Source: Chromatiales bacterium (GTDB lineage: Bacteria; Pseudomonadota; Gammaproteobacteria; Steroidobacterales; GCA-2729495). From it: a DNA stretch of 64,000 nt. The translations under genes were made by a program, and so were the position numbers. Under the pieces are notes generated by a model that made no database searches, was not told the DNA's origin, and saw only the letters and a list, made by a program, of their open reading frames with translations. Below are positions 17,797 to 27,050 of the stretch, one piece after another. The stretch covers positions 44,366 through 108,365 of the forward strand of contig PBYE01000098.1 of the NCBI GenBank assembly GCA_002729495.1, in the 5' to 3' direction. How positions within the stretch are numbered: position 1 is the stretch's first letter; each line of letters opens with the position of its first letter.

Positions 17797-18906
17797 TTAA
17801 GCTGCCAGTTCCCGGTAAACGCTCAGCATTTTAGCGACTCCCTGCTCCACGTTGAAAAGCGTCCGGATGCGTCGCTTTGCTTCTTCCCCGAAACGTTCGC
17901 GCAGGATTTTGTCTTTTGCGAGCACCTCAATCGCATTGCCCAGCGCGGCGGGATCTTCAGGTGCAACGACATAACCGGATTCACCGTCTGCAACCAGTTC
18001 GGCATTACCACCGGTGTTGGTTACTACCGCCGGCCGACCGTAAGCCATTCCCTCGAGAATGGCCCGGGACAGGCCTTCGCGCTTGGTAGTGGGTAATACG
18101 ATCACATCACTGGCCCCCGATACTTCCGGGGCGTCATCACGATAGCCCAGCGCATGCACACGCTCCGGAAACGCGGCTGCCGCAACCTGCTCCCGCAATT
18201 TCGGGTCATCCGGTCGTGCACCAACCAGCAACAGGTGTACCGGGATATCGGGGGAAATATGGTGTGTCGCTTCCATCAGCACGTGCAAACCCTTACGTGG
18301 GCGCAAATTGGCAACCAGTGACAGGGTTACAGCGTCCTCCGGGAGCTCCAGGCCGGAAAGGTCTGCTGGTGGATTCTGGTACCAGGAAAGGTCATGCCCC
18401 TTGTATATGGTCACCAGTTTGTCTGTGTTGCCCCATAACTGTTTCCGGAGATCGTCCTCCACCGCCTGGGCCACGCAGATAATCTTGTCGATCCTGGGAT
18501 GGAGCATGTTGAGGTAACTCGCCGGGTCGTAACGCTTGATACTCCCGGTCTGCCCGCGGTAGGCAATTACTTTAACCGGCAGGCCGATGGCAGCGTTAGC
18601 ACCATTACTGATTGCCTTGCTGTTAAACAAATGCAGCAGGTCGTAGTTATGTGCCCTTATTTGTGCGCGGATAAAGCGGATGGCATCGAGCGACACTTTT
18701 TTCCTGATGCTATGGGTCACCGTGCCTATGCCATGATCGCCATAATATTCGATCAGGACAGAACCGGGGCTGCACAGTACCGTAACGTTTACCTCGCCGG
18801 ATTCTTGCAGGCCGATTAGCTGTGCTGCCTCCGGCCGAATCGGGTTAATGTTGCTGTGGCTAACGTAATCAGAAACTGCGAGAGCGCAAATTTTTTTATC
18901 GGCCAT
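17797..18906 (-). CDS. Family 4 glycosyltransferase (GT-B)
   Basis: A 369-residue glycosyltransferase. The N-terminal half is the acceptor Rossmann domain (LLHLFNSKAISNGANAA). The C-terminal half has the conserved donor-binding parts SLVANLRPRKGLHVLMEA, VHALGYRDDAPEV, and the EGLSRAILEGMAYGRPAV / TNTGGNAELV block with the catalytic-site Glu pair. It is cytoplasmic, with no signal or membrane segment. It converges with the WaaE-like gene, so the three glycosyltransferases probably form one envelope-polysaccharide locus. Donor and acceptor are unknown. Confidence 0.88.
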   Translation of the reverse strand: MADKKICALAVSDYVSHSNINPIRPEAAQLIGLQESGEVNVTVLCSPGSVLIEYYGDHGIGTVTHSIRKKVSLDAIRFIRAQIRAHNYDLLHLFNSKAISNGANAAIGLPVKVIAYRGQTGSIKRYDPASYLNMLHPRIDKIICVAQAVEDDLRKQLWGNTDKLVTIYKGHDLSWYQNPPADLSGLELPEDAVTLSLVANLRPRKGLHVLMEATHHISPDIPVHLLLVGARPDDPKLREQVAAAAFPERVHALGYRDDAPEVSGASDVIVLPTTKREGLSRAILEGMAYGRPAVVTNTGGNAELVADGESGYVVAPEDPAALGNAIEVLAKDKILRERFGEEAKRRIRTLFNVEQGVAKMLSVYRELAA

Positions 18907-18968
18907 ATCGGATTCAGGATCTGTGTCTATGTTCCCGGACAGAACTTTCCTGCAACGCCGACTTTAAC

Positions 18969-18977
18969 TGTTATGCT
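18969..18977 (+). promoter_or_regulatory. Extended -10 promoter for the CpcT-like gene
   Basis: TG-T-TATGCT matches an extended sigma-70 -10 element (TGnTATAAT with two mismatches). It ends 26 bases before the ATG at 19004. No good -35 is present, which is usual for extended -10 promoters. A similar TGGTATGCT lies before uup at 40872. Confidence 0.4.
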
Positions 18978-19003
18978 TCCGGGGTCAAGCTGACAGGGTC
19001 AAT

Positions 19004-19669
19004 ATGAAACCGTACCAACTATTGCTGACCGCATTACTTGTTGTGGGCTGCGAATCACCCGAAGCCCCCGCCGATACGCTGAGACTGGTGCAGTTGTGGG
19101 TGCAGGGCAACTACAACAACCTGGCGCAAACCGAGGCGGACGTTGCGGCCGGGCTTCCGACAGAAAAGACGCACCGGCCAATGCATCAGTTATTCGTACC
19201 GGCCGAGGTTCCGGGTATTGATGGATACCTGCTCTTCCAGCAATCCTCGCTGGATGGTTCGGAAAACCCGGCCATGATATTTCGCCATGGCCTGATGCAA
19301 TACTTTTACGACCCGGAAAGTGACCGCCTCAGGCAGCGCGAGCTCTACTTCAAGGACGCGGAACAGTTCAAGAATGCCCATCGGAATCCGGCGATCCTGG
19401 GCGACGTCACACTGGAAGAAATGACGTGGGACGCGGGCTGTGATTTTTACCTGCAGGCAAATGCGCAAAAAACAATGGTCAGCGGCCCCATTACCGAGGG
19501 GAGTTGCGTGTTGTATAGCGAGGGGCTACAGAAAGAAATGTATGCAGATGACCTGGTGGAAATCACAGCAACCGAATACCGCTTTCGCGGTCGCTACGTT
19601 GATAAAACGGGTGCGGTGCTATGGGGCACCGAAAGCGATGAACTCAACAGGCTGATCAGGCAAGAATAG
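19004..19669 (+). CDS. CpcT/CpeT-family lipoprotein
   Basis: A 221-residue protein. The N terminus is a short lipoprotein signal with lipobox VVGC (C16). The rest matches the CpcT/CpeT chromophore-lyase family (PF06206): LVQLWVQGNYNNLAQ, the GYLLFQQSS stretch, RQRELYF, GCDFYLQ and YRFRGRYVDKTGAVLWG. In cyanobacteria the family attaches bilins to phycobiliproteins. A non-phototroph has no phycobilisomes, and this copy is an envelope lipoprotein, so its role here is unknown, though ligand binding in the lipocalin-like barrel is plausible. It has its own extended -10 promoter. Confidence 0.82.
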   Translation: MKPYQLLLTALLVVGCESPEAPADTLRLVQLWVQGNYNNLAQTEADVAAGLPTEKTHRPMHQLFVPAEVPGIDGYLLFQQSSLDGSENPAMIFRHGLMQYFYDPESDRLRQRELYFKDAEQFKNAHRNPAILGDVTLEEMTWDAGCDFYLQANAQKTMVSGPITEGSCVLYSEGLQKEMYADDLVEITATEYRFRGRYVDKTGAVLWGTESDELNRLIRQE

Positions 19670-19692
19670 CCTGGAAATCTGCTGGCAGGACG

Positions 19693-20262
19693 CTAGTCCG
19701 CGTTTTCCGGGCTTTCCAGGTCGTCGGGATCGGCGCCGTCACCCTCAAGCATGACCTGCTCTTCGAGTATGCGCATGGTGTCGGTGAGTTGCTTGCGTTC
19801 AGCCTGCAAGCGGCTTATCTCGCTCAGGACCGCGTCGGAACCGGCTTTAGCGACATGCATTTCAGTCTCCGCTTCTTCGGCTCGCATATGTTCACGAATA
19901 GTTTCCGTAGCGCGATCCTGTAACTCAAGACGCAAGTCACGCATCTTGGCAACCGAACTCTTGTTTTCTTCGCGTACATCGTCGGATTCTCGTTCGAGTT
20001 CGGACATTGCTGAACGCAACTCCTGGAGAGTCTCGACTGCACTAGCAAACTCCTCGCTTTTCTTGGCCAGTACCTGCTGCGAGTCATCATACTGGCGCCG
20101 TACGGTACGGAGGTCGGCCTCGAGTTCGCGTATCAGGTGATTGCGGGGATCCTCGGTGGCCCCGGCCCGCGAAGCAATGCGTGACAAAAAGCAGCCAAGC
20201 AAAAAGCCTGCCCCGCTGGCGGCAATAAGTAGCTGAGTCGGATTAAGGTCTGGAAATTCCAC
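19693..20262 (-). CDS. Membrane-anchored coiled-coil protein of unknown function
   Basis: A 189-residue protein with an N-terminal hydrophobic segment (residues about 10-28, LLIAASGAGFLLGCFLSRI). A long, highly charged coiled coil follows (about 40-170), rich in Glu, Arg and Gln with heptad-like Leu/Ala spacing, and then an acidic tail. I do not recognise a family. The topology suggests a small inner-membrane protein with a cytoplasmic coiled coil, as in some division or scaffolding proteins. It is convergent with the CpcT-like gene and divergent from the DUF1838 gene. Confidence 0.75.
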   Translation of the reverse strand: MEFPDLNPTQLLIAASGAGFLLGCFLSRIASRAGATEDPRNHLIRELEADLRTVRRQYDDSQQVLAKKSEEFASAVETLQELRSAMSELERESDDVREENKSSVAKMRDLRLELQDRATETIREHMRAEEAETEMHVAKAGSDAVLSEISRLQAERKQLTDTMRILEEQVMLEGDGADPDDLESPENAD

Positions 20263-20462
20263 AATATGTTACCCCCGGCAAAATTATTGAATCGGAGGGT
20301 GCGCTGCTGCGTGCCAGTTCTCATTCCTGAATATTATTTTTTACCTTTATTTTTCAGTTACTTATGAGTGCCCCCGGCTAGCTGTCGGCGCTCGAGGTCA
20401 GTATGACGGCCTAAAGCGTGTTGTATGCTCACGGGCCTGCGCAAAAATAAGGAAAAACCAAG

Positions 20463-21287
20463 ATGGGGAAGACAACGCTGAACCGCCGCCATTTCCTGCA
20501 GGTCGGCGCTGCCGCCGGTTGGGTAACACCGGTCGCCGCCTGGGGAGAACAGGCAATAAAAAAGACGCTGGACCTGAAAGACCCCGGGGATTGCCTTACG
20601 GCGATGGTAAAGATGCGGGCCAGCCTGGAGGCCGTTGATTCTCCGAACTGGTATTTCGGCACAATTTACGGTGTGCTGCCCGGCCAGGCGCCGGTGCCGA
20701 TGGTTGATTACGAAGGTTCCGAGATCGATTACTACGAAAGGCAGGCAGATGGCAGTTACCGGGCTTACGGCGCAACCGTCAGTTTCTTCCGCGACACTGT
20801 GACCCGGAAACGCATCGATGTGTTTGATAACCCGATTACGGGTAAACGCAACGAGGTACGGCCCAACTCAATTTCGGTAAAAGCACATTACATTTACAGC
20901 ATTTACGGCGGCAAACGTTCGGACGATGACCGGCCGCTGGGCACGATGCCTGTTATTCACAAGCAGCTCAAATGGACCGAGTCGGGCGACTACATCTGGC
21001 TTAATACCCGGCGCCCCTACCCGGCCGGCATAGCGATGGGCGAGGACCAGACTATTCAGGGCACGCTGCGTGAACTGCATGACCCTAATACTTCAAAGGT
21101 TTATGCGACCGCATCGCCAACCTATATCGCACCCTGGCTAAGCTGGATGGACATGAAGGGGCGCCCGGGTCATACGGTCTGGGCCGGTCCGGCGCGCAAA
21201 GTCGACAGCGTGGAAGACTACCCCCGCGAACTGCTGAATTTCCTCGAGAAGCACTTTCCCCACAAATTGACCGCGAAACCTTCCTGA
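20463..21287 (+). CDS. DUF1838 family protein, Tat-exported
   Basis: A 274-residue protein. The N terminus N-R-R-H-F-L-Q-V followed by a hydrophobic stretch to AAWGEQA is a twin-arginine signal (R8-R9). The mature part matches the DUF1838 pattern: LDLKDPGDCLTAMVKMRASLE, FDNPITGKRNEV, and the C-terminal block IAPWLSWMDMKGRPGHTVWAG ending in LLNFLEKHFP. Tat export implies folding, perhaps with a cofactor, before export. The function of DUF1838 is not established. It is convergent with a PQQ dehydrogenase that is also periplasmic. Two other DUF1838 genes lie at 44608 and 56377. Confidence 0.82.
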   Translation: MGKTTLNRRHFLQVGAAAGWVTPVAAWGEQAIKKTLDLKDPGDCLTAMVKMRASLEAVDSPNWYFGTIYGVLPGQAPVPMVDYEGSEIDYYERQADGSYRAYGATVSFFRDTVTRKRIDVFDNPITGKRNEVRPNSISVKAHYIYSIYGGKRSDDDRPLGTMPVIHKQLKWTESGDYIWLNTRRPYPAGIAMGEDQTIQGTLRELHDPNTSKVYATASPTYIAPWLSWMDMKGRPGHTVWAGPARKVDSVEDYPRELLNFLEKHFPHKLTAKPS

Positions 21288-21320
21288 GGCTTTCTAAAGG
21301 TTGCTAGCTGCTGAGGCTTT

Positions 21321-23273
21321 TCAGTCCGGAAGCGCAAACGCCAAAATATAATCACCTTTGGGGAGTGGCGACCATGCATGGCCGCCCGCCGATACCACGA
21401 CAAACTGCGTTCCATCAACCTCGTAGGTCATTGGCGTAGCGTTGGCCGAGTAAGGTGTGTTGACCTCCCAAAGCAATTTGCCCGTTTCCACGTCAAAGGC
21501 ACGGAAGCGTTCATCGTAGGAAGCGCCGATAAATACCAGGCCTCCACCGGTGGCAATTCCGCCGCCCGATCCGGGAGTACCAAACTCCAGCGGGAACGGT
21601 ACCGGCGAAAGCTTGTCGAGCACACCCAGAGGCCGGTCCCAGATAATTTCTCCCTTGTCGAGGTCCACGCCCACCAGTTTGTACCAGGGCGGCTTGGAGC
21701 ACGGTGAGAACGAGGGCGACATTAAAGGACCCTGTTGCAGCCCGTATTCTGCACCCTTGATAAAATCGGGCGGACCCATCGGCATACCCGCCATCGGGTG
21801 ATCACTTTTTTCGATCTGCTCGTTGGGGATCAGCCGGATGAAAAAGGGAATCTGCGCGATTGGCGTCACCAGGATATTGCGATCCGGGTCAAAAGCGCCG
21901 CCACCCCAGTTACTGCCACCACCTATCATCGGATACATCACCGTGCCCTGCGGCGTCGGTGGCTCGTAATAGCCGCCGTAACGCATGGACGCAATTTTGT
22001 CGCGACAGGCGTTGCGGTCAAAAATAGTAAAGCCCCAGGCGTCGTCCGGCGTAATACCTACGTTCATTAATGGCGGGGGTTTTACCGGGAACGGTTGCGT
22101 TGGCGACAACTGGTCACCGGGTATTCCGTCGGTAGGCACCGGCCGTTCTTCAATCTCAAAAAAAGGCTCACCGGTATCACGGTGCAGTACAAACACGACA
22201 CCCGTCTTGGTCAGGATGACGACAACCGGAATCTGCTTACCGTCTCGCGTTATATCGACTAACAGGGGGTGCGTGGGGATATCCCAATCCCATACGTCGT
22301 GGTGCACGACCTGGAAGTGCCATACCAGTTCGCCCGTCGAGGCACGTATTGCAAGTATGGAATTGGCGTAACGATTATCACCGGGCCTCAGCTTGCCGTA
22401 AAAATTGGGTGACGCACTCGCGGTCGGGGCAAACAGGAGATCACGCTCGTTGTCCCACGACATGGTCGTCCAGACATTAGCGCCGCCCACCATTTCATCG
22501 GATGCTCCCTCGCCTTCTCTTATTAGCGTATCAAAGGTCCACAGGTTTTCGCCTGTGCGTACATCGAACGCCCGCAGTGCGCCGTTCATCGAACTGACAT
22601 CCTTGAACTTGTTAGCCGTGCCACCAATGATAATGACATCATTGACAATCGCGACCGGCGACATCAACTGCATACCCTCCAGCTGATTGGCCGGTTTAAG
22701 TTCAAGAATTATCGGCGTGACATCAATCTGCCCGTTATCCCCGAAATCCGTGCACTGCTTACCGGTGCGAGCATCGATCGAGATAAGCCGGCGGTCGTTT
22801 GTGGCCAGCACGATTCGCGAAGCGCAGAATGCCTCGACCGGTAGCTTGCTGTCGGTCCACTGCGAAAGACCGCGGCAATTGAAGCGTCCGGCCGCACGGT
22901 TTTCTGTATTAAGTTCGGGATCAAATGTCCACCGCTCGGTGCCACTCACCGGGTCAAGTGCGATCACCCTGTTAAAAGGTGTGCAGGTTACAAGGTGACC
23001 GCCTGCTTCGGCCGGTAACAAGATAGGTGTCGCCTGGTAGCCGCTTAGTTCGATAAGGTCCGGGTGGCGCTCCTGCGCACCGGTCCGGTAGATCCAGGCC
23101 AGCTCAAGTTCGTCTACGTTTTGGCGGTTGATCTGTGCCAGCGGTGAATAGCGTCCCCCGCCTTCCTGCCCGCCGTATTGCGGCCAGTCGGACTCCCCCG
23201 CGAAGATGGACGATGCGCCAAAACCTGCCAAGAGCCCGACGATCAGGCCGGGAATGCGGAATCGATTATGCAT
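21321..23273 (-). CDS. Periplasmic PQQ-dependent dehydrogenase
   Basis: A 650-residue quinoprotein with an eight-bladed propeller. A signal peptide (residues 1-25, ending SIFA-GES) is followed by DWPQYGGQEGGGRYSPLAQIN, the usual start of the glucose/quinate/alcohol dehydrogenase superfamily, with blade motifs such as WHFQVVHHDVWDWDIP, GGGSNWGGGAFDP and GGGLVFIGASYDERFRAFD. It lacks the N-terminal membrane domain of mGDH and the C-terminal cytochrome of quinohemoproteins. It therefore needs an external electron acceptor, probably a periplasmic cytochrome. The substrate is likely a sugar, polyol or alcohol. It stands alone on the minus strand, and no pqq biosynthesis genes are in the window. 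Confidence 0.88.
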   Translation of the reverse strand: MHNRFRIPGLIVGLLAGFGASSIFAGESDWPQYGGQEGGGRYSPLAQINRQNVDELELAWIYRTGAQERHPDLIELSGYQATPILLPAEAGGHLVTCTPFNRVIALDPVSGTERWTFDPELNTENRAAGRFNCRGLSQWTDSKLPVEAFCASRIVLATNDRRLISIDARTGKQCTDFGDNGQIDVTPIILELKPANQLEGMQLMSPVAIVNDVIIIGGTANKFKDVSSMNGALRAFDVRTGENLWTFDTLIREGEGASDEMVGGANVWTTMSWDNERDLLFAPTASASPNFYGKLRPGDNRYANSILAIRASTGELVWHFQVVHHDVWDWDIPTHPLLVDITRDGKQIPVVVILTKTGVVFVLHRDTGEPFFEIEERPVPTDGIPGDQLSPTQPFPVKPPPLMNVGITPDDAWGFTIFDRNACRDKIASMRYGGYYEPPTPQGTVMYPMIGGGSNWGGGAFDPDRNILVTPIAQIPFFIRLIPNEQIEKSDHPMAGMPMGPPDFIKGAEYGLQQGPLMSPSFSPCSKPPWYKLVGVDLDKGEIIWDRPLGVLDKLSPVPFPLEFGTPGSGGGIATGGGLVFIGASYDERFRAFDVETGKLLWEVNTPYSANATPMTYEVDGTQFVVVSAGGHAWSPLPKGDYILAFALPD

Positions 23274-23474
23274 TTTAGAACACCGTTATTGTTGGTCGTT
23301 GCGGTTCAGCTAGTGCGCTGTTTCGAGTATAGCCAGTCTGCGCCATCGCCTTTAGCCCAAGAACCACTATACCGCGCAGCGGACAACACTGAGCGAGGCA
23401 CATGCATACGCTGCCCGCAGCATGGCTTCCTGCTAGAGTGCTCAGCCCTTGCATTATTTGAAACAGGAACCGCC

Positions 23475-24284
23475 ATGGCAACTGTCGTAGTCACCGGGAG
23501 CACCAGGGGAATCGGCCGCGGACTCGCGGAAGAGTTTATCAAGCTTGGGCACAATACTGTTATCTGTAGTCGCAAACTTGCCGACGTTGAAAACGTCACG
23601 CGGAAGCTGGATGCACTGGGCGACGGCAACTGCATCGGTACCGCTTGCGATACCACCGATAAAGCCCAGGTCCAGGCACTTTGGGACCACGCTGTACAGG
23701 CATTCGGCACCGTGGACTACTGGATCAACAATGCCGGCCGAGCGACCTCCCGCCACGAAGTCCACGAGCTACCCGAAGACCTGACAAAAACAATTATCAC
23801 GGGCAATGTACTGGGCACGACTTTTGGCTCACAAGTCGCGATTGCCGGCTTTCGAAAACAAGGTAGCGGCAATCTCTACAATGTGCTGGGTGGATCCTTT
23901 GACGGCAAGTTCCTTGTACCAAATATGGGTGTGTACAGTTCAACGAAAGCCGGCATCCACCTGCTCAGCAAATACCTGGTCAAGGAAAATAAGGATCACA
24001 ATATTCTTGTCGGTATGATCAGCCCCGGCATGTTAATAACGGAGAACTGGTTCGAGGAACAACAGGAACTCAGCGATGCGGAATGGCAGAAAATTAAGCC
24101 GCAGCTGGATATGATGTGCGATTACGTCGACACCGTGACACCCTGGCTTGCGGAGCAGATCCTGACCAATACCGAGAGCGGTAAGCGCATTGCGTGGATG
24201 ACCAGCGGCAGAATGCTGCAGCGTTTTGTCCGCACCAAGCTGCTCGGCCGGAAACGCGACTTGTTCAGCCGTTACGGCCTTTGA
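23475..24284 (+). CDS. Short-chain dehydrogenase, NYC1/NOL-like subgroup
   Basis: A 269-residue SDR. I chose the ATG at 23475 because the family begins with VVVTGSTRGIGRGLA. The long upstream extension to 23178 overlaps the PQQ dehydrogenase gene and is not conserved-looking. TGSTRGIG (cofactor), NNAGRATS and Y-S-S-T-K (catalytic YxxxK) are present. The segment GNLYNVLGGSFDG, the DHNILVGMISPGMLITE loop and the basic C terminus with KRIAWMTSGRMLQRFV resemble the plant and bacterial NYC1/NOL-like branch, whose plant members reduce chlorophyll b. The substrate here is unknown, and that resemblance is only by eye. Confidence 0.85.
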   Translation: MATVVVTGSTRGIGRGLAEEFIKLGHNTVICSRKLADVENVTRKLDALGDGNCIGTACDTTDKAQVQALWDHAVQAFGTVDYWINNAGRATSRHEVHELPEDLTKTIITGNVLGTTFGSQVAIAGFRKQGSGNLYNVLGGSFDGKFLVPNMGVYSSTKAGIHLLSKYLVKENKDHNILVGMISPGMLITENWFEEQQELSDAEWQKIKPQLDMMCDYVDTVTPWLAEQILTNTESGKRIAWMTSGRMLQRFVRTKLLGRKRDLFSRYGL

Positions 24285-24478
24285 CCCGGCTGCGGCCCTT
24301 CCCGGGCGCACTTCTGAAGGTTTTCCACGACATATAGCGTCTGGGTATAAGCGCAGAAAAAGATATTATTTTTTTCCTCGCCAAGGGGCGGTTATCTTAG
24401 CCTGCCGGTACACACAGGCGGGTCAGGCCCATTTTTTTCCATTGGTTTTTCAGGTATTTAAGAGACGGTTGGTACGTA

Positions 24479-24754
24479 GTGTCGCAAATGATAATCGCCA
24501 ATTCACTGCCCAACGGCTTCGTTGTTTTTCTGACAGCGGAAAACGGCTGGGCCCATGACATCGACAAAGGCGTGATAGCCGAATCGGACGCTGAAGCCGA
24601 CGCGATGCTGCGGACCGCAAAACAAGCGGAGCATGATTGTGCCGTGGTCGACCCTAACCTGATTACGGTTGAGATAGTCGACGGTCAACCGTGCCCGACC
24701 GAGTATCGCGAATACATACGCGCTACCGGCCCTTCCGTGCCGACACCTTCCTGA
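24479..24754 (+). CDS. DUF2849 protein of the sulfite reductase operon
   Basis: A 91-residue protein starting at GTG 24479, or possibly at the in-frame ATG at 24488. It has the DUF2849 look: IANSLPNGFVVFLTAENGW at the N terminus and the end motif PTEYREYIRATGPSVP. Members sit directly upstream of the siroheme nitrite/sulfite reductase gene in many proteobacteria and are thought to assist it, but no biochemical role is established. It lies 19 bases before cysI. Confidence 0.8.
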   Translation: MSQMIIANSLPNGFVVFLTAENGWAHDIDKGVIAESDAEADAMLRTAKQAEHDCAVVDPNLITVEIVDGQPCPTEYREYIRATGPSVPTPS

Positions 24755-24773
24755 CGCGTTTTAGAGCCCCGCC

Positions 24774-26429
24774 ATGTATCGCTACGATGAATTTGATACC
24801 CGTCTCGTCCAGGAACGCGTGGAACAGTTCCGGCGCCAGACCGGGCGGCGGCTGAACGGTGAGATGGACGAAGATCAGTTCCTGCCGCTCAGGCTCATGA
24901 ATGGCGTGTATCTGCAACTACATGCCTACATGCTGCGTATCAATGTGCCCTACGGAGCGATGTGCTCCCGGCAGATACGTCAGCTTGCGCACATTGCGCG
25001 CACTTACGACAAGGGTTACGGACATTTTACAACCCGCCAGAACATCCAGTTCAACTGGATACAGCTCAAGGACGTGCCAGATGCGCAGGGCGACCTGGCC
25101 GAAGTGGAAATGCACTGCATCCAGTCCAGCGGTAACTGCATTCGTAACACGACATCCGATCAGTATGCAGGTGTTGCCAAGGACGAGATAGAAGATCCAC
25201 GGGTTTACTGTGAAATTATCCGCCAGTGGTCCACCCTGCACCCGGAGTTTTCCTACCTGCCACGCAAGTTCAAAATTGCGGTAACCGGATCCCCGAATGA
25301 CCGGGCCGCCATAGCATTGCACGACATCGGCCTGCGCATGCACCGGAATAAAAATGGTGAGCCAGGCTTCGAGGTATTGGTCGGCGGTGGTCAGGGCCGC
25401 ACACCTTTTGTAGCCAAAACCATCCGTGACTGGCTGCCGCCCGAGCACTTGCTTTCGTATCTCGAAGCCATTCTGCGCGTGTACAACATGGACGGACGCC
25501 GGGACAACAAATGGAAAGCCCGCATCAAGATCCTGGTGCACCAGACTGGCCTGGAAGAATTCCGTCGCCTGGTCGATACCGAGTGGGAACAGATCAGGGA
25601 CAGCGTGCTGAAATTGCCGCAAGCCGAGATCGATCGTATCAATGCCTATTTTGCACCACCCGATTACGAAAAACTTGACGATGCAGGAGAAGCAGTCGCA
25701 GCCTGGCGCGCCGATAACGCGGACTTCGATGCCTGGGTCAGAGTCAACGTAGCCGACCATAAAACCCCGGGATACGCGATTGTGAATATCTCGCTGAAAA
25801 GCCCCAACCAGCCTCCCGGTGATATGACCGCCGCGCAAATGGATGCATTCGCGAATCTGGCCGACGAATACAGTTTCGGTGAATTGCGGGTCAATCACCG
25901 CCAGAACCTGGTACTTGCAGATGTTGAACAATTGAGGCTTTGGGAACTCTGGGAAAAGCTGCGGGCGCTCGACCTCGCGACACCGAATATTGGCCATGTC
26001 TCCGACATGATTGTCTGCCCCGGACTCGATTACTGCTCGCTGGCAAATGCCCGTTCGATACCCATCGCACAGGAGATCAATGAGCGCTTCAGCGACATGG
26101 ACCGGGCGCACGACATCGGGGAGTTGACCATTAACATTTCCGGCTGCATGAATGCCTGCGGACATCATCATGTCGGGCACATCGGCATACTGGGAGTCGA
26201 CAAACGGGGCAAGGAGTTCTACCAGTTCACGCTGGGCGGCTCCTCCGACCAGGCCGCTTCTCTCGGTGACCGCACCGGTCCCGGCTTCCCCGCTGACAAA
26301 GCGGTTGACGCCGTGGAGACCATACTGAATACCTACATCGAAATTCGTAAAGACGGCGAACGCTTCCTCGACACTTATCGCCGGATGGGCATGGCACCGT
26401 TCAAGGAGGCGCTGTATGGCACTTTTTAA
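24774..26429 (+). CDS. cysI: Siroheme nitrite/sulfite reductase, hemoprotein subunit
   Basis: A 551-residue assimilatory reductase that reduces sulfite to sulfide by six electrons. The siroheme/[4Fe-4S] ligands are in the expected pattern: C415-x5-C421 (CPGLDYC) and C458-x3-C462 (CMNAC, followed by GHHHVGHIG). N-terminal LAHIARTYDKGYGHFTTRQNIQFNW and the IQSSGNCIRNT segment supply the substrate-site Arg/Lys residues. No flavoprotein CysJ gene is nearby, so electrons probably come from ferredoxin, as usual for the DUF2849-CysI-DUF934 operon type. Its end overlaps the DUF934 gene by 14 bases. Confidence 0.93.
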   Translation: MYRYDEFDTRLVQERVEQFRRQTGRRLNGEMDEDQFLPLRLMNGVYLQLHAYMLRINVPYGAMCSRQIRQLAHIARTYDKGYGHFTTRQNIQFNWIQLKDVPDAQGDLAEVEMHCIQSSGNCIRNTTSDQYAGVAKDEIEDPRVYCEIIRQWSTLHPEFSYLPRKFKIAVTGSPNDRAAIALHDIGLRMHRNKNGEPGFEVLVGGGQGRTPFVAKTIRDWLPPEHLLSYLEAILRVYNMDGRRDNKWKARIKILVHQTGLEEFRRLVDTEWEQIRDSVLKLPQAEIDRINAYFAPPDYEKLDDAGEAVAAWRADNADFDAWVRVNVADHKTPGYAIVNISLKSPNQPPGDMTAAQMDAFANLADEYSFGELRVNHRQNLVLADVEQLRLWELWEKLRALDLATPNIGHVSDMIVCPGLDYCSLANARSIPIAQEINERFSDMDRAHDIGELTINISGCMNACGHHHVGHIGILGVDKRGKEFYQFTLGGSSDQAASLGDRTGPGFPADKAVDAVETILNTYIEIRKDGERFLDTYRRMGMAPFKEALYGTF

Positions 26430-26910
26430 TGAAGGTGGACTGGCCGAAGATCTTTTCAGCGATGTTAGCATCGGTGATGAGTTGCCGGCCAAAGGCACAT
26501 TAATCGTCAGCCTCAACCAGTGGCGTGAAAACCGCGACAAGCTTATCGGCCGTAGCGAACCTTTAGGTATCCGCCTCAAAAGCGACGAGAAACCGGAAGA
26601 AATCTCTGCCGACCTCAGGCATTTTTCGGTCATTGCGCTTGAATTTCCGGCATTCAGGGACGGCCGGGCTTATTCCTATGCGCGCCTGTTACGCGAGCGT
26701 TACGGGTACACGGGTGAGCTGCGTGCCGTCGGTGATGTGCTGCTGGAACAGCTGCATTTTATGCACCGAGTGGGTTTTAACGCATTCAGCATCACAGATG
26801 ACGACGCCATGCGCGCGTGGGAAATCGCGGCGGCTGACTTCAGCGTCTGGTATCAGCCCACGGGTGACGGGCGGGCATCGGTGATGGCACTGCGCCACGG
26901 TCGGCGCTAA
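26416..26910 (+). CDS. DUF934 protein, sulfite reductase partner
   Basis: A 164-residue protein of the DUF934 family, which follows cysI in many proteobacteria. Recognisable parts are LIVSLNQWRENRDKL, the FSVIALEFPAFRDGRAYSYARLLRERYGYTGELRAVGDVL block and the C-terminal FSVWYQPTGDGR. It is cytoplasmic. The family is believed to support sulfite reductase, perhaps in electron transfer, but has no cysteine cluster here. The 14-base overlap with cysI indicates coupled expression. Confidence 0.88.
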   Translation: MALFNEGGLAEDLFSDVSIGDELPAKGTLIVSLNQWRENRDKLIGRSEPLGIRLKSDEKPEEISADLRHFSVIALEFPAFRDGRAYSYARLLRERYGYTGELRAVGDVLLEQLHFMHRVGFNAFSITDDDAMRAWEIAAADFSVWYQPTGDGRASVMALRHGRR

Positions 26911-27050
26911 ATATACCCGGCGGTGGCGCCAGGCCTTTATCACTGCTAGGCTTGCCCGCTGTCTTGCCAGCCCGGCGCACCTTTTCACGTGTATCGCGCC
27001 CGCCTGCGACATTCAGCGCCGTTAGTTAACACCGGGAAACAGCATTCACC

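Noticed and set aside
21288-21320. Terminator between the convergent DUF1838 and PQQ dehydrogenase genes
   Set aside because: Only a short direct repeat (CTGAGGCTTT) and no stable hairpin with a T run.
23178-23474. N-terminal extension of the SDR gene
   Set aside because: The region overlaps the 5' end of the PQQ dehydrogenase gene and its upstream, is low in SDR likeness, and the family start is at 23475.
24918-26633. 571-residue minus-strand frame opposite cysI
   Set aside because: Its length comes from high GC; the plus strand codes a textbook siroheme reductase.
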